In this document: positions 7,283-17,124 of the stretch, one piece after another
Position numbering within the stretch: the first letter of the stretch is position 1
Layout of the letters: each line of letters opens with the position of its first letter
From: Spirochaetia bacterium
GTDB taxonomy: Bacteria; Spirochaetota; Leptospiria; Leptospirales; Leptonemataceae
Assembly (NCBI GenBank): GCA_009885105.1
Contig: VFLI01000024.1
Coordinates: 22,156-86,155 of the forward strand
Length of the DNA stretch: 64,000 bases
Direction: 5' to 3'
Program-made: the position numbers and the translations under genes
The notes under the pieces: model-generated
Databases searched by the model: none
What the model was told of the DNA's origin: nothing
What the model saw: only the letters and a program-made list of their open reading frames with translations

Positions 7283-9405
7283 ACCGCGATATTAAAGTAA
7301 TCGGCGCCAGCGCGCTTACACTGGCAGCTCTGAGCTTCACGCTCTGGTATGATTTTACGCATACAGCTCGTCGAAGCGGCGTCAAACCCATCGGCGAACA
7401 TATTCAGAGGACTGCGTCGACGGAAAGACGACTGTCATCTCAGGTAGTCTGGGATGATCTTGATGTCAGCGACATTGTGTACAATGAGGACACGATACGA
7501 ACAGGAGCCCAGTCGGGTTCTGTAATACGTTTGAAGGACGGCACCCTGATAAAGCTGGCTGAGAACTCAATGATCGTGCTTGTCATGGCGGACGAAATAG
7601 TGCAGCTCGAGATGAAGGAAGGCTCCATTGAGGCAAAAAGACAGACCGGCAGCTCCGGTGAGATACAGATGCGCGTCAACGACAGAACCACAACGGTTAA
7701 AGACGGCGATATCTCGCTTACCCGCACCGGTGAAAGCGGCGTGGAGGTGGAGGTCAGATCAGGAAGCGCGGTGGTTTCTTCAGGTACGGAAACCGTCAAT
7801 GTTGAGGCGGGCAGGACTGCAAAGACTGAGGATGAAAAGATCACGGTGCACGTTTCTCCCATTCTGCGACTGCCGGAAAATCAAACCATACTGAATATTG
7901 AAAATGAACAGGCGTCTGTGGATTTTTCCTGGGACAGTGCAAACCTGGAAACACGTCTGGAAATCTCTTCCGGTACCGATTTTCGCGATGCCAATCATCC
8001 CGCAGCAGGCACCGGCGGCGGCCGTGTAAATCTATCCCCGGGACAGTACTGGTGGCGTCTGCAGTACAAATCGGGGGGAACCACCTATGAGGCGACCGAG
8101 GCCCGGGCTCTGATTGTCAAGCAGATTGAAAAACCCAGACTCGTTGTCCCCGGTGACGGCGATAAGATAAACGGAGAACCGGAAGCTTCCATAAACTTTT
8201 TGTGGTCGAATTCGCAGGAAGAAATCGGTCAGGTGGAAGTGGCCGCCGATGCGGGTTTCCAGCATATTGTGTGGAGCGCCTCCTCGCAGACAAAGAATCT
8301 TCTGCATTCCTTCCCCGCCTGGGATTACTTCTGGCGCGTGAAAAGCACGGCCGGTGACATCAGTGTTTACAGCAGAGTGAACAGATTTTCGATACAGAAA
8401 CCTCCCCGGGACGAGCCTCCTGAACTGGTGAGGCCCTCGATGAATCAGATTTTTGGTTTTCCTGCGCAGCCTGAGGGTATGGTGCTTGCCTGGAGCGCGG
8501 GTCGATCCAACAATAAATTCGAACTCTGGATTTCTACGGATGCCGATTTCAAGATAAATCCGTCTAAAATAATTACAATGGAATCATTCTACTCTCTGGC
8601 TTCACCGGAAGAGGGAACCTACTATTGGAAAGTCCGAAATATCGGAGGTCTGGAACCTTCGGAATTTTCCCAGACTCGCCGGTTCAGTCTTCGAAAATAT
8701 GAAAATCCGGAACTGTCAGCCCCCGGAGCCGGTGAGGCTGTTTTTCTGGACGAGATCCCCGCTCAGGGTCTGCCGTTTCGCTGGGATCTCCCGGTGCCGA
8801 ATGCTGTTTTTCTTTTCACGCTCCGATCAGGCGGAAGTGTCGTGAAACAGGAAAGAGTGAACGGCACAGGGCTGTATGTGAGAGGTCTCGGACAGGACGA
8901 TTACACATGGGACGTGGAGCTCATTGACGCTTCAGGCCGCTCGTTGTCAAAAGCCAGCCGGGAATTTCGAATATTCCGTTCTCCGGGAAGTCCGGTGATG
9001 GCAGAACCGGCACCGGCGCAGGTTGTCGACTTGACGGATAAAAATGAATTGCAGTTCTCCTGGAGAAAAACTCCCGATGCCGAATTCTATATTCTGAAAG
9101 TCTTCAAAATGGAAAACAATCGTCCTGTACAGATTGCATCTCAAAGAACGGATGAACTGAGTTATGTTCATAACGATCTGCCGAAGCTTGACGTCGGTCA
9201 ATTCCGATGGAGTCTTCAGGCCTTCCGCACTGTTGGCGGCAGAGAATATGCAGGTCCGGTGTCGACAGGCAATTTCTCCATATACATCAAACCGCTCGAT
9301 GCGCCGCGTATTAATATGAAGAAAAGAGAACGGCCTTCGAATCAGGGTCCGTCTTCGCGTCCGCCCGGAAATGATCCTCTGCCGGAAACAGGAGGCAGCC
9401 GATGA
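7279..9405 (+). CDS. FecR-domain periplasmic protein with repeated beta-sandwich modules
   Basis: A 708-residue protein with an N-terminal membrane anchor or signal segment (about 7-24). A FecR-like region at about 70-190 (GSVIRLKDGTLIKLAENS, then repeated beta strands) is followed by at least five fibronectin-like modules, each with a core pattern close to FSWDS, YWWRLQ, FLWSNS, YFWRVK, YYWKVR, YTWDVE or FRWSLQ. The tail is Pro/Arg-rich. FecR domains normally act on the periplasmic side. The module array suggests an extended surface- or wall-binding protein. It overlaps the cyclase gene before it and the next gene by 4 bases each, so the three form a tightly coupled operon. No enzyme motif is present. 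Confidence 0.82.
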   Translation: MNRDIKVIGASALTLAALSFTLWYDFTHTARRSGVKPIGEHIQRTASTERRLSSQVVWDDLDVSDIVYNEDTIRTGAQSGSVIRLKDGTLIKLAENSMIVLVMADEIVQLEMKEGSIEAKRQTGSSGEIQMRVNDRTTTVKDGDISLTRTGESGVEVEVRSGSAVVSSGTETVNVEAGRTAKTEDEKITVHVSPILRLPENQTILNIENEQASVDFSWDSANLETRLEISSGTDFRDANHPAAGTGGGRVNLSPGQYWWRLQYKSGGTTYEATEARALIVKQIEKPRLVVPGDGDKINGEPEASINFLWSNSQEEIGQVEVAADAGFQHIVWSASSQTKNLLHSFPAWDYFWRVKSTAGDISVYSRVNRFSIQKPPRDEPPELVRPSMNQIFGFPAQPEGMVLAWSAGRSNNKFELWISTDADFKINPSKIITMESFYSLASPEEGTYYWKVRNIGGLEPSEFSQTRRFSLRKYENPELSAPGAGEAVFLDEIPAQGLPFRWDLPVPNAVFLFTLRSGGSVVKQERVNGTGLYVRGLGQDDYTWDVELIDASGRSLSKASREFRIFRSPGSPVMAEPAPAQVVDLTDKNELQFSWRKTPDAEFYILKVFKMENNRPVQIASQRTDELSYVHNDLPKLDVGQFRWSLQAFRTVGGREYAGPVSTGNFSIYIKPLDAPRINMKKRERPSNQGPSSRPPGNDPLPETGGSR

Positions 9406-10319
9406 AGCGCGTCTGGTTTATATACTTTGTATTAATTCTGCCTCTTACTGCCCAGCAGGTTGTGGAGGAGACAATCGACTGGGACGTCGTGGATGGAGCG
9501 AAAGGATACCGTATTGAAGTGCAGAAGGCTGAGGGAGAAACAGTTTTTGAGAAAGAGGTGGCGGAGAATAAAATCAGTCTTTCTCTACCGGAAGGCCGGT
9601 ACCGGCTGCGTGTCGCCGCTATCAATAAATTTCGGAGAACTTCTTCCTGGTCCGAATGGGAAGACCTGGAATTGAAATTCATTCCGCCTCGCTCAGAGAC
9701 GGCTTCCATCCGGCCCGAGAATCAGACAGTGGAGAGAAAACCTGCCGGGAACGAGACTGCGGCCTCTCAGCCGGAAAACAGCTCGGTGGAAAGAAAGCCC
9801 GCTGAAAATACGGCTGCTCAGAATACAACGGCCATGAATGAAACTGCCGTAACAGAACAGCCTGTTGTCAACGATGGAGCCTTTTTTCGGAGTCTGATTT
9901 TTCCAGGTCTCGGGCAGCTCAAACGGGGTGAAAGAGGCAAGGGCTATTTCTACCTTGCGGCTGCGGGAGGGACAGCTCTGTTTGCTGTGGTGTCATACCG
10001 GAATCTACTGTCGGCACAGCAGGAATACAATAACTCCACAATTCCTGCTGCACTCAATTTGGTATCTTTCCCGGCCGGATACTTCCTCAGTCAGAATTAC
10101 CTGAGTACTCTTCACGACAGGGCGGAAGGGTATTCAAGATCTACAAATCTCTCAATATTGGCCTACCTCTGTATCTGGGGATACAATCTTTACGATATCA
10201 GGCAGCCAAGAAGTATTGAGCCCGGACATGTTTCGATTCGCTGGAGTTCATTTAATGAAAGGAGCATTTCTTTCGGACCGAGTCGAAGGGATGAAATCTC
10301 CATTTCCCTTCAATTTTAA
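9402..10319 (+). CDS. Secreted/membrane protein with fibronectin-like part and C-terminal DUF5683-like membrane segment
   Basis: A 305-residue protein with a cleavable signal (residues 1-17, ending LPLTAQQ) and one module similar to those of the preceding gene (IDWDVVDGAKGYRIEVQKA ... GRYRLRVAAINKF). Next comes a low-complexity Glu/Asn/Pro linker (about 105-165) with two similar copies of NETA..QPEN.SVERKPA. A membrane part begins FRSLIFPGLGQLKRGERGKG, resembling the start of DUF5683/TM2-like proteins, with about four hydrophobic stretches. It is the last gene of the cyclase operon, starting inside the ATGA overlap with the FecR gene. The shared module suggests that the two proteins interact or bind the same partner. 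Confidence 0.7.
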   Translation: MKRVWFIYFVLILPLTAQQVVEETIDWDVVDGAKGYRIEVQKAEGETVFEKEVAENKISLSLPEGRYRLRVAAINKFRRTSSWSEWEDLELKFIPPRSETASIRPENQTVERKPAGNETAASQPENSSVERKPAENTAAQNTTAMNETAVTEQPVVNDGAFFRSLIFPGLGQLKRGERGKGYFYLAAAGGTALFAVVSYRNLLSAQQEYNNSTIPAALNLVSFPAGYFLSQNYLSTLHDRAEGYSRSTNLSILAYLCIWGYNLYDIRQPRSIEPGHVSIRWSSFNERSISFGPSRRDEISISLQF

Positions 10320-10361
10320 CAAAAAAGATCAAAAAACAGTGTTTTTGCAGTCTTTAATCAC

Positions 10362-10390
10362 TTGACAGCAGGGACCCCAATACCTATTTT
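10362..10390 (+). promoter_or_regulatory. Sigma-70-type promoter of hrcA-grpE-dnaK-dnaJ
   Basis: A perfect -35 hexamer TTGACA (10362-10367), a 17-base spacer and a -10 hexamer TATTTT (10385-10390). Transcription would begin near 10397, immediately before the CIRCE operator, the usual arrangement for HrcA control. Confidence 0.75.
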
Positions 10391-10401
10391 TAACTCATAG
10401 G

Positions 10402-10428
10402 TTAGCACTCGGCGCATGAGAGTGCCAA
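10402..10428 (+). promoter_or_regulatory. CIRCE operator (HrcA binding site)
   Basis: TTAGCACTC (10402-10410), nine bases, then GAGTGCCAA (10420-10428). This matches the CIRCE consensus TTAGCACTC-N9-GAGTGCTAA with one mismatch. It lies just after the promoter and before hrcA, so HrcA should repress its own operon until heat or unfolded protein withdraws it. Confidence 0.95.
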
Positions 10429-10439
10429 TCGGACATAAG

Positions 10440-11525
10440 ATGCATATGGCTGGTCAGAATAACAGGGACAATGATATAAATTTACGCCAGAAGGAAATAC
10501 TCCGGCTGGTGGTTGACGGTTATATCCAGCGTGCCCGCCCGGTCAGCAGTTTCTACATTGCACGTAACTACAATCCGGCGTTGAGCTCGGCAACAATCCG
10601 TTCGATTTTTTCAGACCTGGAAAGCAAAGGATATCTATATTCGCCTCACCGCAGCGCGGGACGAATTCCCACTGCCCGAGGCTACAGACTGTATGTGGAG
10701 CAGCTGCCGGAAAAGCTGGCAATACCGGAAGCGGATATGAAATTCATCCAGAAAGAATATCTGAAAAGGGATTTTCAGCTCTATGACATACTGGACGTCA
10801 CTTCAAAAATTCTCAGCATGATGACGAATTATGCCGGTTTTGTTGTGGGTCCGGAACCAGAGCAGGCTGTTCTTAAACATATCGAGCTTATCGATATGGG
10901 TCAGGATGAGGTGCTGGTTGTGATGGTCACTCGATCCGGAGCGGTTTACAGCAAAATATTGTACCTGGAAAAACGCATCCCGCGCGATTATCTTCATAAA
11001 ATTTCTCAATATTTAAATGACACGTTTAAGGGCTGCGACCTTCGCGATATTCGCAACCGGCTTGATTCAGATCAGGCAGGCGATGAAGATATTCTGCAGT
11101 ATTTTTCCATGATCGCGCGGACAATATCTGCCAATTTTGACTCGGTCAAGGGAGAAGAGCAGTTCTTCACATCCGGTCTGGACAACCTGTACGCTCTGAT
11201 ATCGCGCGGAAAAAGCGAACGAATCCGCGAGCTCGGGTATTTTTTCGAATCGAGCGAACAGCTGCGCCGGATTTTCAAGAAAACTCTGAATCTGGACGAT
11301 GTTTTTGTTCTCATCGACGATGAAGACAACAACAGCAATGATTATGAAAAAGACGACAGACTCAATGATATTTCAATTGTAAGCGGCAGTTACAGGATGG
11401 GAGAAAAACGAATCGGAGCGATCGGTGTCGTAGGCCCGAACCGCATGGATTACAATCGAGTGATCAGCATAGTTGAATATGTCCGGTGCCTGATTTCCAA
11501 CATGATCACAAGAATGAGCAATTGA
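10440..11525 (+). CDS. hrcA: Heat-inducible transcription repressor HrcA
   Basis: HrcA represses chaperone operons by binding CIRCE. The N-terminal winged helix (LRQKEILRLVVDGYIQRARP, then a serine-rich recognition helix LSSATIRSIFSDLESKGYL) and the SAGRIPTARGYRLYV motif are diagnostic. The rest matches the GAF-like and insert domains, and the length (361 residues) is normal. An ATG at 10416 is in frame but lies inside the CIRCE element; I prefer ATG 10440 (or 10446), which leaves the operator untranslated and has GGA a few bases upstream. It is the first gene of hrcA-grpE-dnaK-dnaJ and is autoregulated. Confidence 0.95.
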   Translation: MHMAGQNNRDNDINLRQKEILRLVVDGYIQRARPVSSFYIARNYNPALSSATIRSIFSDLESKGYLYSPHRSAGRIPTARGYRLYVEQLPEKLAIPEADMKFIQKEYLKRDFQLYDILDVTSKILSMMTNYAGFVVGPEPEQAVLKHIELIDMGQDEVLVVMVTRSGAVYSKILYLEKRIPRDYLHKISQYLNDTFKGCDLRDIRNRLDSDQAGDEDILQYFSMIARTISANFDSVKGEEQFFTSGLDNLYALISRGKSERIRELGYFFESSEQLRRIFKKTLNLDDVFVLIDDEDNNSNDYEKDDRLNDISIVSGSYRMGEKRIGAIGVVGPNRMDYNRVISIVEYVRCLISNMITRMSN

Positions 11526-11540
11526 ATAACGGAGCACGAT

Positions 11541-12218
11541 ATGAACAATCAAACTGAAGTAAGCGCCGCAGATGAATTTTCAGAGAAAATTGAGGGCGTG
11601 GATATCGCTCCTGGGCGCAAAACCGCGCCGCAGGAGAGCTCAAAAACGGCCGCAGATGCGAACGAGGGCAGTATTGAAACTGAAAATCAGGGCGAACTGA
11701 TCGAATCGCTGACAAAAGATTTAGATGAGGCGAAACGCGAAGTACAGGAATTGAAAGACGCCTGGGCCCGGGAGCGCGCAGAATTCATCAATTTCAAAAA
11801 AAGATCCTCCGCGGAGCTGGGAAAAAGCCGCGTCTATGCAGTTTCGAAATTCGCAGGATCGCTGCTGAGCGTTCTGGACAATCTGGATCGCGTGCTCGGC
11901 GTGAAATCATCGGATGGATCCGTCGCCAGTTTTCTGGAGGGTGTTCAGATGATCCGGCAGGAGTTTGTTTCCGTACTGGAACGAGAAAATATTAAGGCGA
12001 TACAGCCCGTCGATGCTCCGTTTGATCCTTTCATCATGGAGGCGATTGCCTCGGAAGAGAGAGAAGGACTGGAAACAGACACCGTGGTGGATGTTTACCA
12101 GGCCGGGTACTACATGGAATACGGGGACGGAGAAAAACAGATCATCCGACCGGCCAGAGTGAGAGTCGGAAAAGCGCCGTCGGCAGCAAAGAAGCAGGAA
12201 GTAAACGAAACAAATTGA
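11541..12218 (+). CDS. grpE: Nucleotide exchange factor GrpE
   Basis: GrpE releases ADP from DnaK. The protein (225 residues) has a long acidic, disordered N-terminus and a coiled-coil helix (about 50-85, LTKDLDEAKREVQELKDAWA) that runs into the family signature EFINFKKRSSAE. The C-terminal beta domain carries DNLDRVL, EGVQMIRQEF and the closing VVDVYQAGYYMEYGDGEKQI. A Shine-Dalgarno GGAG precedes ATG 11541. It follows hrcA by 15 bases. The N-terminal extension is somewhat longer than in E. coli. Confidence 0.96.
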   Translation: MNNQTEVSAADEFSEKIEGVDIAPGRKTAPQESSKTAADANEGSIETENQGELIESLTKDLDEAKREVQELKDAWARERAEFINFKKRSSAELGKSRVYAVSKFAGSLLSVLDNLDRVLGVKSSDGSVASFLEGVQMIRQEFVSVLERENIKAIQPVDAPFDPFIMEAIASEEREGLETDTVVDVYQAGYYMEYGDGEKQIIRPARVRVGKAPSAAKKQEVNETN

Positions 12219-12281
12219 GAAATAATTAGTAATATATATTAACAATAAAAATATCAGCAAATTTACTTAAGGAAAAAGAAC

Positions 12282-14228
12282 ATGGCAAAGGAAAAAATTA
12301 TAGGAATCGATCTGGGGACAACGAACTCCTGCGTGGCGATCATGGAAGGCGGCGAGCCTGTAGTGATTCAGAACGCGGAGGGAACCAGGACAACTCCATC
12401 CGTTGTGGCGCTGACGGATAAAGAAACCAGGCTCGTTGGACAGATTGCGAAAAACCAGGCAATAACCAACGCCCACAACACAATTCGCAGCGTGAAGAGG
12501 TTCATGGGCCGCCGTCATTCAGAAGTGGCAGCGGAAATGGGAATGGTTCCGTACAAGGTCATTCGCTCCGGAAGCGAGGGCGTGAAAATTGAAACCGACT
12601 ACGGCTCGTACACTCCTCAGGAAATCTCGGCAATCATACTTCAGAAAATGAAGCAGACGGCGGAGGATTACCTGGGAACGAAAGTAACAAAAGCAGTGAT
12701 CACGGTGCCCGCCTATTTCAACGACGAGCAGCGTCAGGCGACAAAAGACGCCGGAAGAATCGCCGGGCTGGAAGTTGAGCGCATTATTAACGAACCCACC
12801 GCTGCGGCGCTGGCCTACGGTCTGGACAGAAAAACCGGAAATCTGAAAATTGCCGTGTACGACCTGGGCGGCGGAACTTTCGATATTTCCATTCTGGAAC
12901 TCGGGGACGGCGTTTTTGAAGTGAAGTCGACCAACGGAGACACGCATCTGGGCGGAGATGACTTTGACCAGGTGATTATAGAATGGTTGATTTCAGAATT
13001 CAAAAAAGAAACCGCAATCGATATCGGCAAAGATAAGATGGCCCTGCAGCGTCTGAAAGAGGCTGCGGAAAAAGCAAAAATCGAACTCTCCGGCACGATG
13101 CAGTCGCAGATCAATATTCCATTTGTGACAGCGGACGCCAGCGGGCCGCGTCACCTGAATATCAGTCTGACCCGGTCCAAGTTTGATCAGCTGACAAGAC
13201 ATCTTGTTGAGAAAACCAGGATGCCGTGCGAAAACGCGCTTCGCGACGCGGGAATGACCATGAAGGACATTGAAGAAGTCGTTCTGGTCGGCGGATCAAC
13301 ACGAATCCCGGCTGTTCAGGAACTCGTCAGACAGCTGTTTGGCCGCGAGCCGAACCGTTCCGTGAATCCGGATGAAGTTGTCGCTGTGGGCGCCGCCATT
13401 CAGGGCGGTGTGCTCGCCGGAGAAGTGACCGACGTTCTGCTTCTCGACGTGACTCCGCTTTCTCTGGGAATAGAAACTCTGGGCGGTGTGTTCACAAAAC
13501 TCATTGAGAGAAATACAACCATACCGACCAGGAAATCTCAAATATTCTCAACGGCCGCGGACAATCAGACAGCCGTGTCGGTGCATGTTCTGCAGGGCGA
13601 GCGCGAAATGGCTTCGCACAACAGAACACTGGCAAGGTTCGACCTTCTGGGCCTTCCACCGGCGCCTCGGGGCGTTCCTCAGATCGAGGTTACGTTCGAT
13701 ATTGATGCCAACGGAATTGTCCATGTATCTGCAAAAGATCTGGGCACCGGAAAAGAGCAGAAGATCCGGGTGGAAAGCACCAGCGGTCTTTCGGACGATG
13801 AAATCAAGCGTATGGTCGAGGAAGCCAGATCGAACGAGCAGCGCGATAAAGAAGAGCGCGAAATTGCGGAAGCTAAAAATGAAGCGGACAGTCTCACATA
13901 CAGTCTGGAAAAATTGATGGCCGACGCCGGGGACAAGGTAAGCGCAGAAGATAAAAAGCAGGCCGAAGACGTGATAAAACATGTCAGAGCTGAGCTTGCG
14001 TCGGGAGACCGCGGACGCATCATGGCGGCCAGAGACGAAATCAAAAAAGTTTCCATGGATCTCGGACAGAAATTCTATTCGGCAAGCCAGGCGGCCGGCG
14101 GCGGGGCGCAGCCCGGCGCGGAAGGACCGCAGGGTTCTCAGGGAGGCGGCTCTCACGAATCGTCAGGCCCTTCAGGCGAGAAAGTAGTCGATGCTGATTA
14201 CACTGTTGTTGACGATGATAAAAAATAA
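12282..14228 (+). CDS. dnaK: Chaperone protein DnaK (Hsp70)
   Basis: Hsp70 ATPase and substrate-binding chaperone, 648 residues. Signatures seen: [18 protein letters not shown] at the N-terminus, [35 protein letters not shown], the substrate-domain entry [20 protein letters not shown], and a Gly/Ser/Gln-rich tail closing in [14 protein letters not shown]. Shine-Dalgarno AAGGA lies upstream. There is a 63-base gap after grpE. Length and all nucleotide-binding motifs are intact. Confidence 0.98.
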   Translation: MAKEKIIGIDLGTTNSCVAIMEGGEPVVIQNAEGTRTTPSVVALTDKETRLVGQIAKNQAITNAHNTIRSVKRFMGRRHSEVAAEMGMVPYKVIRSGSEGVKIETDYGSYTPQEISAIILQKMKQTAEDYLGTKVTKAVITVPAYFNDEQRQATKDAGRIAGLEVERIINEPTAAALAYGLDRKTGNLKIAVYDLGGGTFDISILELGDGVFEVKSTNGDTHLGGDDFDQVIIEWLISEFKKETAIDIGKDKMALQRLKEAAEKAKIELSGTMQSQINIPFVTADASGPRHLNISLTRSKFDQLTRHLVEKTRMPCENALRDAGMTMKDIEEVVLVGGSTRIPAVQELVRQLFGREPNRSVNPDEVVAVGAAIQGGVLAGEVTDVLLLDVTPLSLGIETLGGVFTKLIERNTTIPTRKSQIFSTAADNQTAVSVHVLQGEREMASHNRTLARFDLLGLPPAPRGVPQIEVTFDIDANGIVHVSAKDLGTGKEQKIRVESTSGLSDDEIKRMVEEARSNEQRDKEEREIAEAKNEADSLTYSLEKLMADAGDKVSAEDKKQAEDVIKHVRAELASGDRGRIMAARDEIKKVSMDLGQKFYSASQAAGGGAQPGAEGPQGSQGGGSHESSGPSGEKVVDADYTVVDDDKK

Positions 14229-14267
14229 GCTCGATGCGGGACTTTTGTTTGTGAATGGAAACACATA

Positions 14268-15371
14268 ATGGCTGATAGAGATTATTACGAAATTCTCGGA
14301 GTGGCGAAAGACGCTTCGAAGGATGATATTAAGAAGGCGTACAGAAAACTGGCCATTCAGTTCCATCCTGACAAAAACCGCGGAGACAAGGCAGCTGAGG
14401 AAAAGTTCAAAGAAGCCACGGAGGCTTATGAAGTTCTGTCAGATGATCAGAAGCGGGCCAGTTATAACCAGTTTGGAAAATCCGGTGTGGGACAGGGCGG
14501 GCAGGGATTCGGTTACAGAGCGTACACGGATTTTTCGGATATTTTCGGGGACATCGGGGATATTTTTTCCGAGTTTTTCGGCAACCAGGGCGGCGGCGGA
14601 CCTTCTGCAGGACGAAGGGGCGGCAGCCGGCGCGGTTCCGATCTAAGATACAATCTAGAAATAAGTTTGGAAGACGCCGCTCTTGGAAAAGAAATAAAAA
14701 TTGAGATCCCAAGATCGGAAACTTGCGAGGATTGCGGCGGATCGGGAGCCAAAAAAGGCAGCATGCCTGTCGCCTGTTCCATGTGTCAGGGCAGCGGTCA
14801 TGTTAGAAGATCGCAGGGCTTTTTTTCTGTAACCACGACATGTCCCCAGTGCCAGGGTCAGGGCAAAACAATCAAGGATCCGTGCAAAGGATGTTCCGGA
14901 TCCGGGTTGATAGAAAAAAAACGGACGCTTCATATAAAAATACCTGCCGGAGTGGAATCGGGGAGCCGGATCCGCGTAAGCGGCGAAGGGGAAGCGGGAC
15001 CCGGCGGAGGACCCTCCGGCGATCTCTATGTGGTTACTCACATAAAGAAGCATTCGCTGTATCAGCGCGAGGGCAATGATATTGTCGTCCAGAAGAATAT
15101 TCCTATCACAACAGCGATACTGGGCGGAGAAATTGAAGTGCCCACGATTGAAGGTAAAAGCGCCAGAATGAAGATTCCGCCTGGAACGGAAAGCGGACAG
15201 ATATTCCGCCTGAAAGGAAAAGGCATGCCCTATCTGGGCGGATACGGAAAGGGCGACCAGCATGTTATCATTCAGGTGACCACGCCGCGCAATCTGAACC
15301 GCAGAGCCCGGGAGCTTGTTCTTGAGCTTGCGAAAGAATTGAATGAGGAAATCCAGGCAGCCGCCAAATAA
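14268..15371 (+). CDS. dnaJ: Chaperone protein DnaJ (Hsp40)
   Basis: Co-chaperone that stimulates the DnaK ATPase. The J domain (1-70) has HPD at residues 33-35. A Gly/Phe-rich region follows, then four zinc-binding CxxCxGxG repeats ([32 protein letters not shown]) at about 150-215, and the C-terminal peptide-binding beta domains. 367 residues is usual for a type I DnaJ. It starts 39 bases after dnaK and ends the heat-shock operon. Confidence 0.98.
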   Translation: MADRDYYEILGVAKDASKDDIKKAYRKLAIQFHPDKNRGDKAAEEKFKEATEAYEVLSDDQKRASYNQFGKSGVGQGGQGFGYRAYTDFSDIFGDIGDIFSEFFGNQGGGGPSAGRRGGSRRGSDLRYNLEISLEDAALGKEIKIEIPRSETCEDCGGSGAKKGSMPVACSMCQGSGHVRRSQGFFSVTTTCPQCQGQGKTIKDPCKGCSGSGLIEKKRTLHIKIPAGVESGSRIRVSGEGEAGPGGGPSGDLYVVTHIKKHSLYQREGNDIVVQKNIPITTAILGGEIEVPTIEGKSARMKIPPGTESGQIFRLKGKGMPYLGGYGKGDQHVIIQVTTPRNLNRRARELVLELAKELNEEIQAAAK

Positions 15372-15431
15372 ATACCGAGCGGAAGGGTATGTCATGAGAA
15401 GATTTGTGACGCCCGATTGAGGGAAGAAATT

Positions 15432-16394
15432 ATGACTGCACCAAAAATAAAACTGGGTCTTGTCGGAACGGGTCACATGGGACAGTATCATGTGAACGTT
15501 GTAGTGGGTTTGAATGAATACAAGGTCGTCGGAATTCATGATGTCGATCCGGCAAGAAGCGAGGAAATAGGAAAGAGATTTGGCGTAAATTCTTATGACA
15601 ACCTCGATCGACTTATAGACGCTGTGGACGCATTGGTTATCGCCGTGCCCACAGTATTCCACTATGATACCGCCCTGCGCTGCCTGAATGCGGGCAAACA
15701 TGTTCTGGTCGAAAAACCAATGACGCAGTCCGTTGAACAGGCGCGAAAACTCGTGGATATCGCCTTTAATAAAAATTTGATTCTTCAGGTCGGGCACGTC
15801 GAAAGATTCAACGGCGCTGTGATGGAGCTGAACAAGATCATCGACAAACCGCTGCTGATCGAATCGCGAAGGCTTGCGCCGTTCAATCCGCGCATAGGCG
15901 ATGTGGGCGTGGTGCTCGATCTGATGATTCACGATCTTGATATTGTTCTGAATATGATGGGAAATGACAAAATCAAATCCGTGCATGCCAGCGGCACAAA
16001 AGCTTTCAGCGAACATGAGGACATTGCCGTGGCAACCATACAGTTCGAATCGGGCTGCATAGCCAATCTCAACGCCAGCCGGGCAACGCAGAACAAGGTC
16101 CGCACACTGATCATATCGCAGGAGAAAGCATACATCATTCTTGACTTCAGCACACAGGATATCGATATTCACCGGCAGGCAACCAGCGCCTATCTGATGA
16201 CAAGAGAAGAGCTGAAATACAAACAGGAATCATTCGTTGAGAAAATTTATGTTCATAAAGACAATCCTCTGCGTCAGGAACATCTTCATTTCATCAACTG
16301 CATCAAAGGCACAGCGACTCCCATTGTTGACGGACAGACGGACATTCTGACTCTTGAAATTGCCAACCGGATACTGTCTCAGATAAAACTGTAA
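15432..16394 (+). CDS. Gfo/Idh/MocA-family NAD(P)-dependent sugar dehydrogenase (GnnA-like)
   Basis: A 320-residue oxidoreductase. The Rossmann motif is GLVGTGHMGQYH near the N-terminus, the conserved lysine motif is HVLVEKPMTQS (EKP), and the catalytic region is VVLDLMIHDLDIVL, with the IHD..D residues of this family. The RLAPFNPRIGDVGVV segment resembles the dehydrogenases that oxidise UDP-GlcNAc at C3 (GnnA) for diamino-sugar lipid A in Leptospira and Acidithiobacillus. No GnnB-type aminotransferase is adjacent, so that role is a suggestion. ATG 15432, with GAGGGA 7 bases upstream, is preferred over an in-frame TTG at 15417. It lies about 60 bases after dnaJ. Confidence 0.85.
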   Translation: MTAPKIKLGLVGTGHMGQYHVNVVVGLNEYKVVGIHDVDPARSEEIGKRFGVNSYDNLDRLIDAVDALVIAVPTVFHYDTALRCLNAGKHVLVEKPMTQSVEQARKLVDIAFNKNLILQVGHVERFNGAVMELNKIIDKPLLIESRRLAPFNPRIGDVGVVLDLMIHDLDIVLNMMGNDKIKSVHASGTKAFSEHEDIAVATIQFESGCIANLNASRATQNKVRTLIISQEKAYIILDFSTQDIDIHRQATSAYLMTREELKYKQESFVEKIYVHKDNPLRQEHLHFINCIKGTATPIVDGQTDILTLEIANRILSQIKL

Positions 16395-16407
16395 GATTTT
16401 TATATCT

Positions 16408-16470
16408 GGCAGATGCTTCTGCCTGCTTGAATGCCGCATCCCATGAAAAGCAGACGATTCTGGGATTTTT
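16408..16470 (+). terminator. Probable rho-independent terminator after the dehydrogenase gene
   Basis: Two adjacent hairpins. GGCAGA-TGCT-TCTGCC (16408-16423) is a perfect 6-bp stem. ATCCCA (16438-16443) pairs with TGGGAT (16461-16466), which runs into TTTTT. The second has a long loop, so strength is uncertain, but the position between the dehydrogenase stop and the haemerythrin start fits. Confidence 0.45.
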
Positions 16471-16512
16471 ATTTGTGGGCGTGATTTCAGGATTTCCTTA
16501 TACTTTTTTTGT

Positions 16513-17055
16513 ATGATAGAATCCGCCTCGGCCGGCAGTGCATTCAGCAGAAGTCAGGAAGACGCTGCCTATTTCAATGAATGGCTGAAAAATTCTCTGG
16601 ATAATTTTGAGGCCGATCTGGCCAGCGAACATGAAGAAATCGACAAAGATCACAGAACTCTGCTGAATCTTGCCCTGGAGATCAACAATTCTGTCATGAT
16701 TGCCGGAAACGATACGGTTATGACGGGATTGGTAGAAAGGATGAGCCTTTACTTTGGCGATCACTTTGCCACTGAAGAAGCGCTTATGTTGAAAATCGGT
16801 TATCCGGGACTGGCATCTCACCGCAAGGAACACCAGTTGCTGGCATCCGGTCTGGATTTATTCGTTGTTGAATTCAATGCAGGTCAGCGCCAGGTGGAAA
16901 CTCTTCATCGATTTCTCCGCCATTTTGTTCTGAGCCACATACCCAGAGCGGATAAGAATCTGATTGTCTGGCTTCGAGAGCGTTCCGGAAAACCTCCTGA
17001 AAATAAAACCAACGGGGAACTGCCTGGAAGCCGGCTGGCTTTTGGATTCAGTTAG
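16513..17055 (+). CDS. Bacteriohaemerythrin
   Basis: A 180-residue oxygen-binding diiron protein. The haemerythrin ligand set is complete: H47 (EEIDKDH), H84 and E88 (DHFATEE), H103 and H107 (SHRKEH), and H142 and D147 (SHIPRAD). A roughly 20-residue N-terminal and a 25-residue C-terminal extension surround the core. No fused signalling domain is present, so it is likely a soluble oxygen or iron store, or a chemotaxis or redox helper. ATG 16513 begins the frame. It stands alone between a putative terminator and a palindromic repeat. Confidence 0.92.
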   Translation: MIESASAGSAFSRSQEDAAYFNEWLKNSLDNFEADLASEHEEIDKDHRTLLNLALEINNSVMIAGNDTVMTGLVERMSLYFGDHFATEEALMLKIGYPGLASHRKEHQLLASGLDLFVVEFNAGQRQVETLHRFLRHFVLSHIPRADKNLIVWLRERSGKPPENKTNGELPGSRLAFGFS

Positions 17056-17124
17056 TTATTAGAGAATGTAATTCAATTCCAATGAAAAAGGGATGCTGTT
17101 AGTATTACAACCGTAGATCGGAAT

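Noticed and set aside
14655..16172. A 505-codon minus-strand open frame opposite dnaJ and the dehydrogenase gene
   Set aside because: The plus-strand proteins have complete, unmistakable motifs across the same bases; the minus-strand frame has no family features and is a codon-bias shadow.
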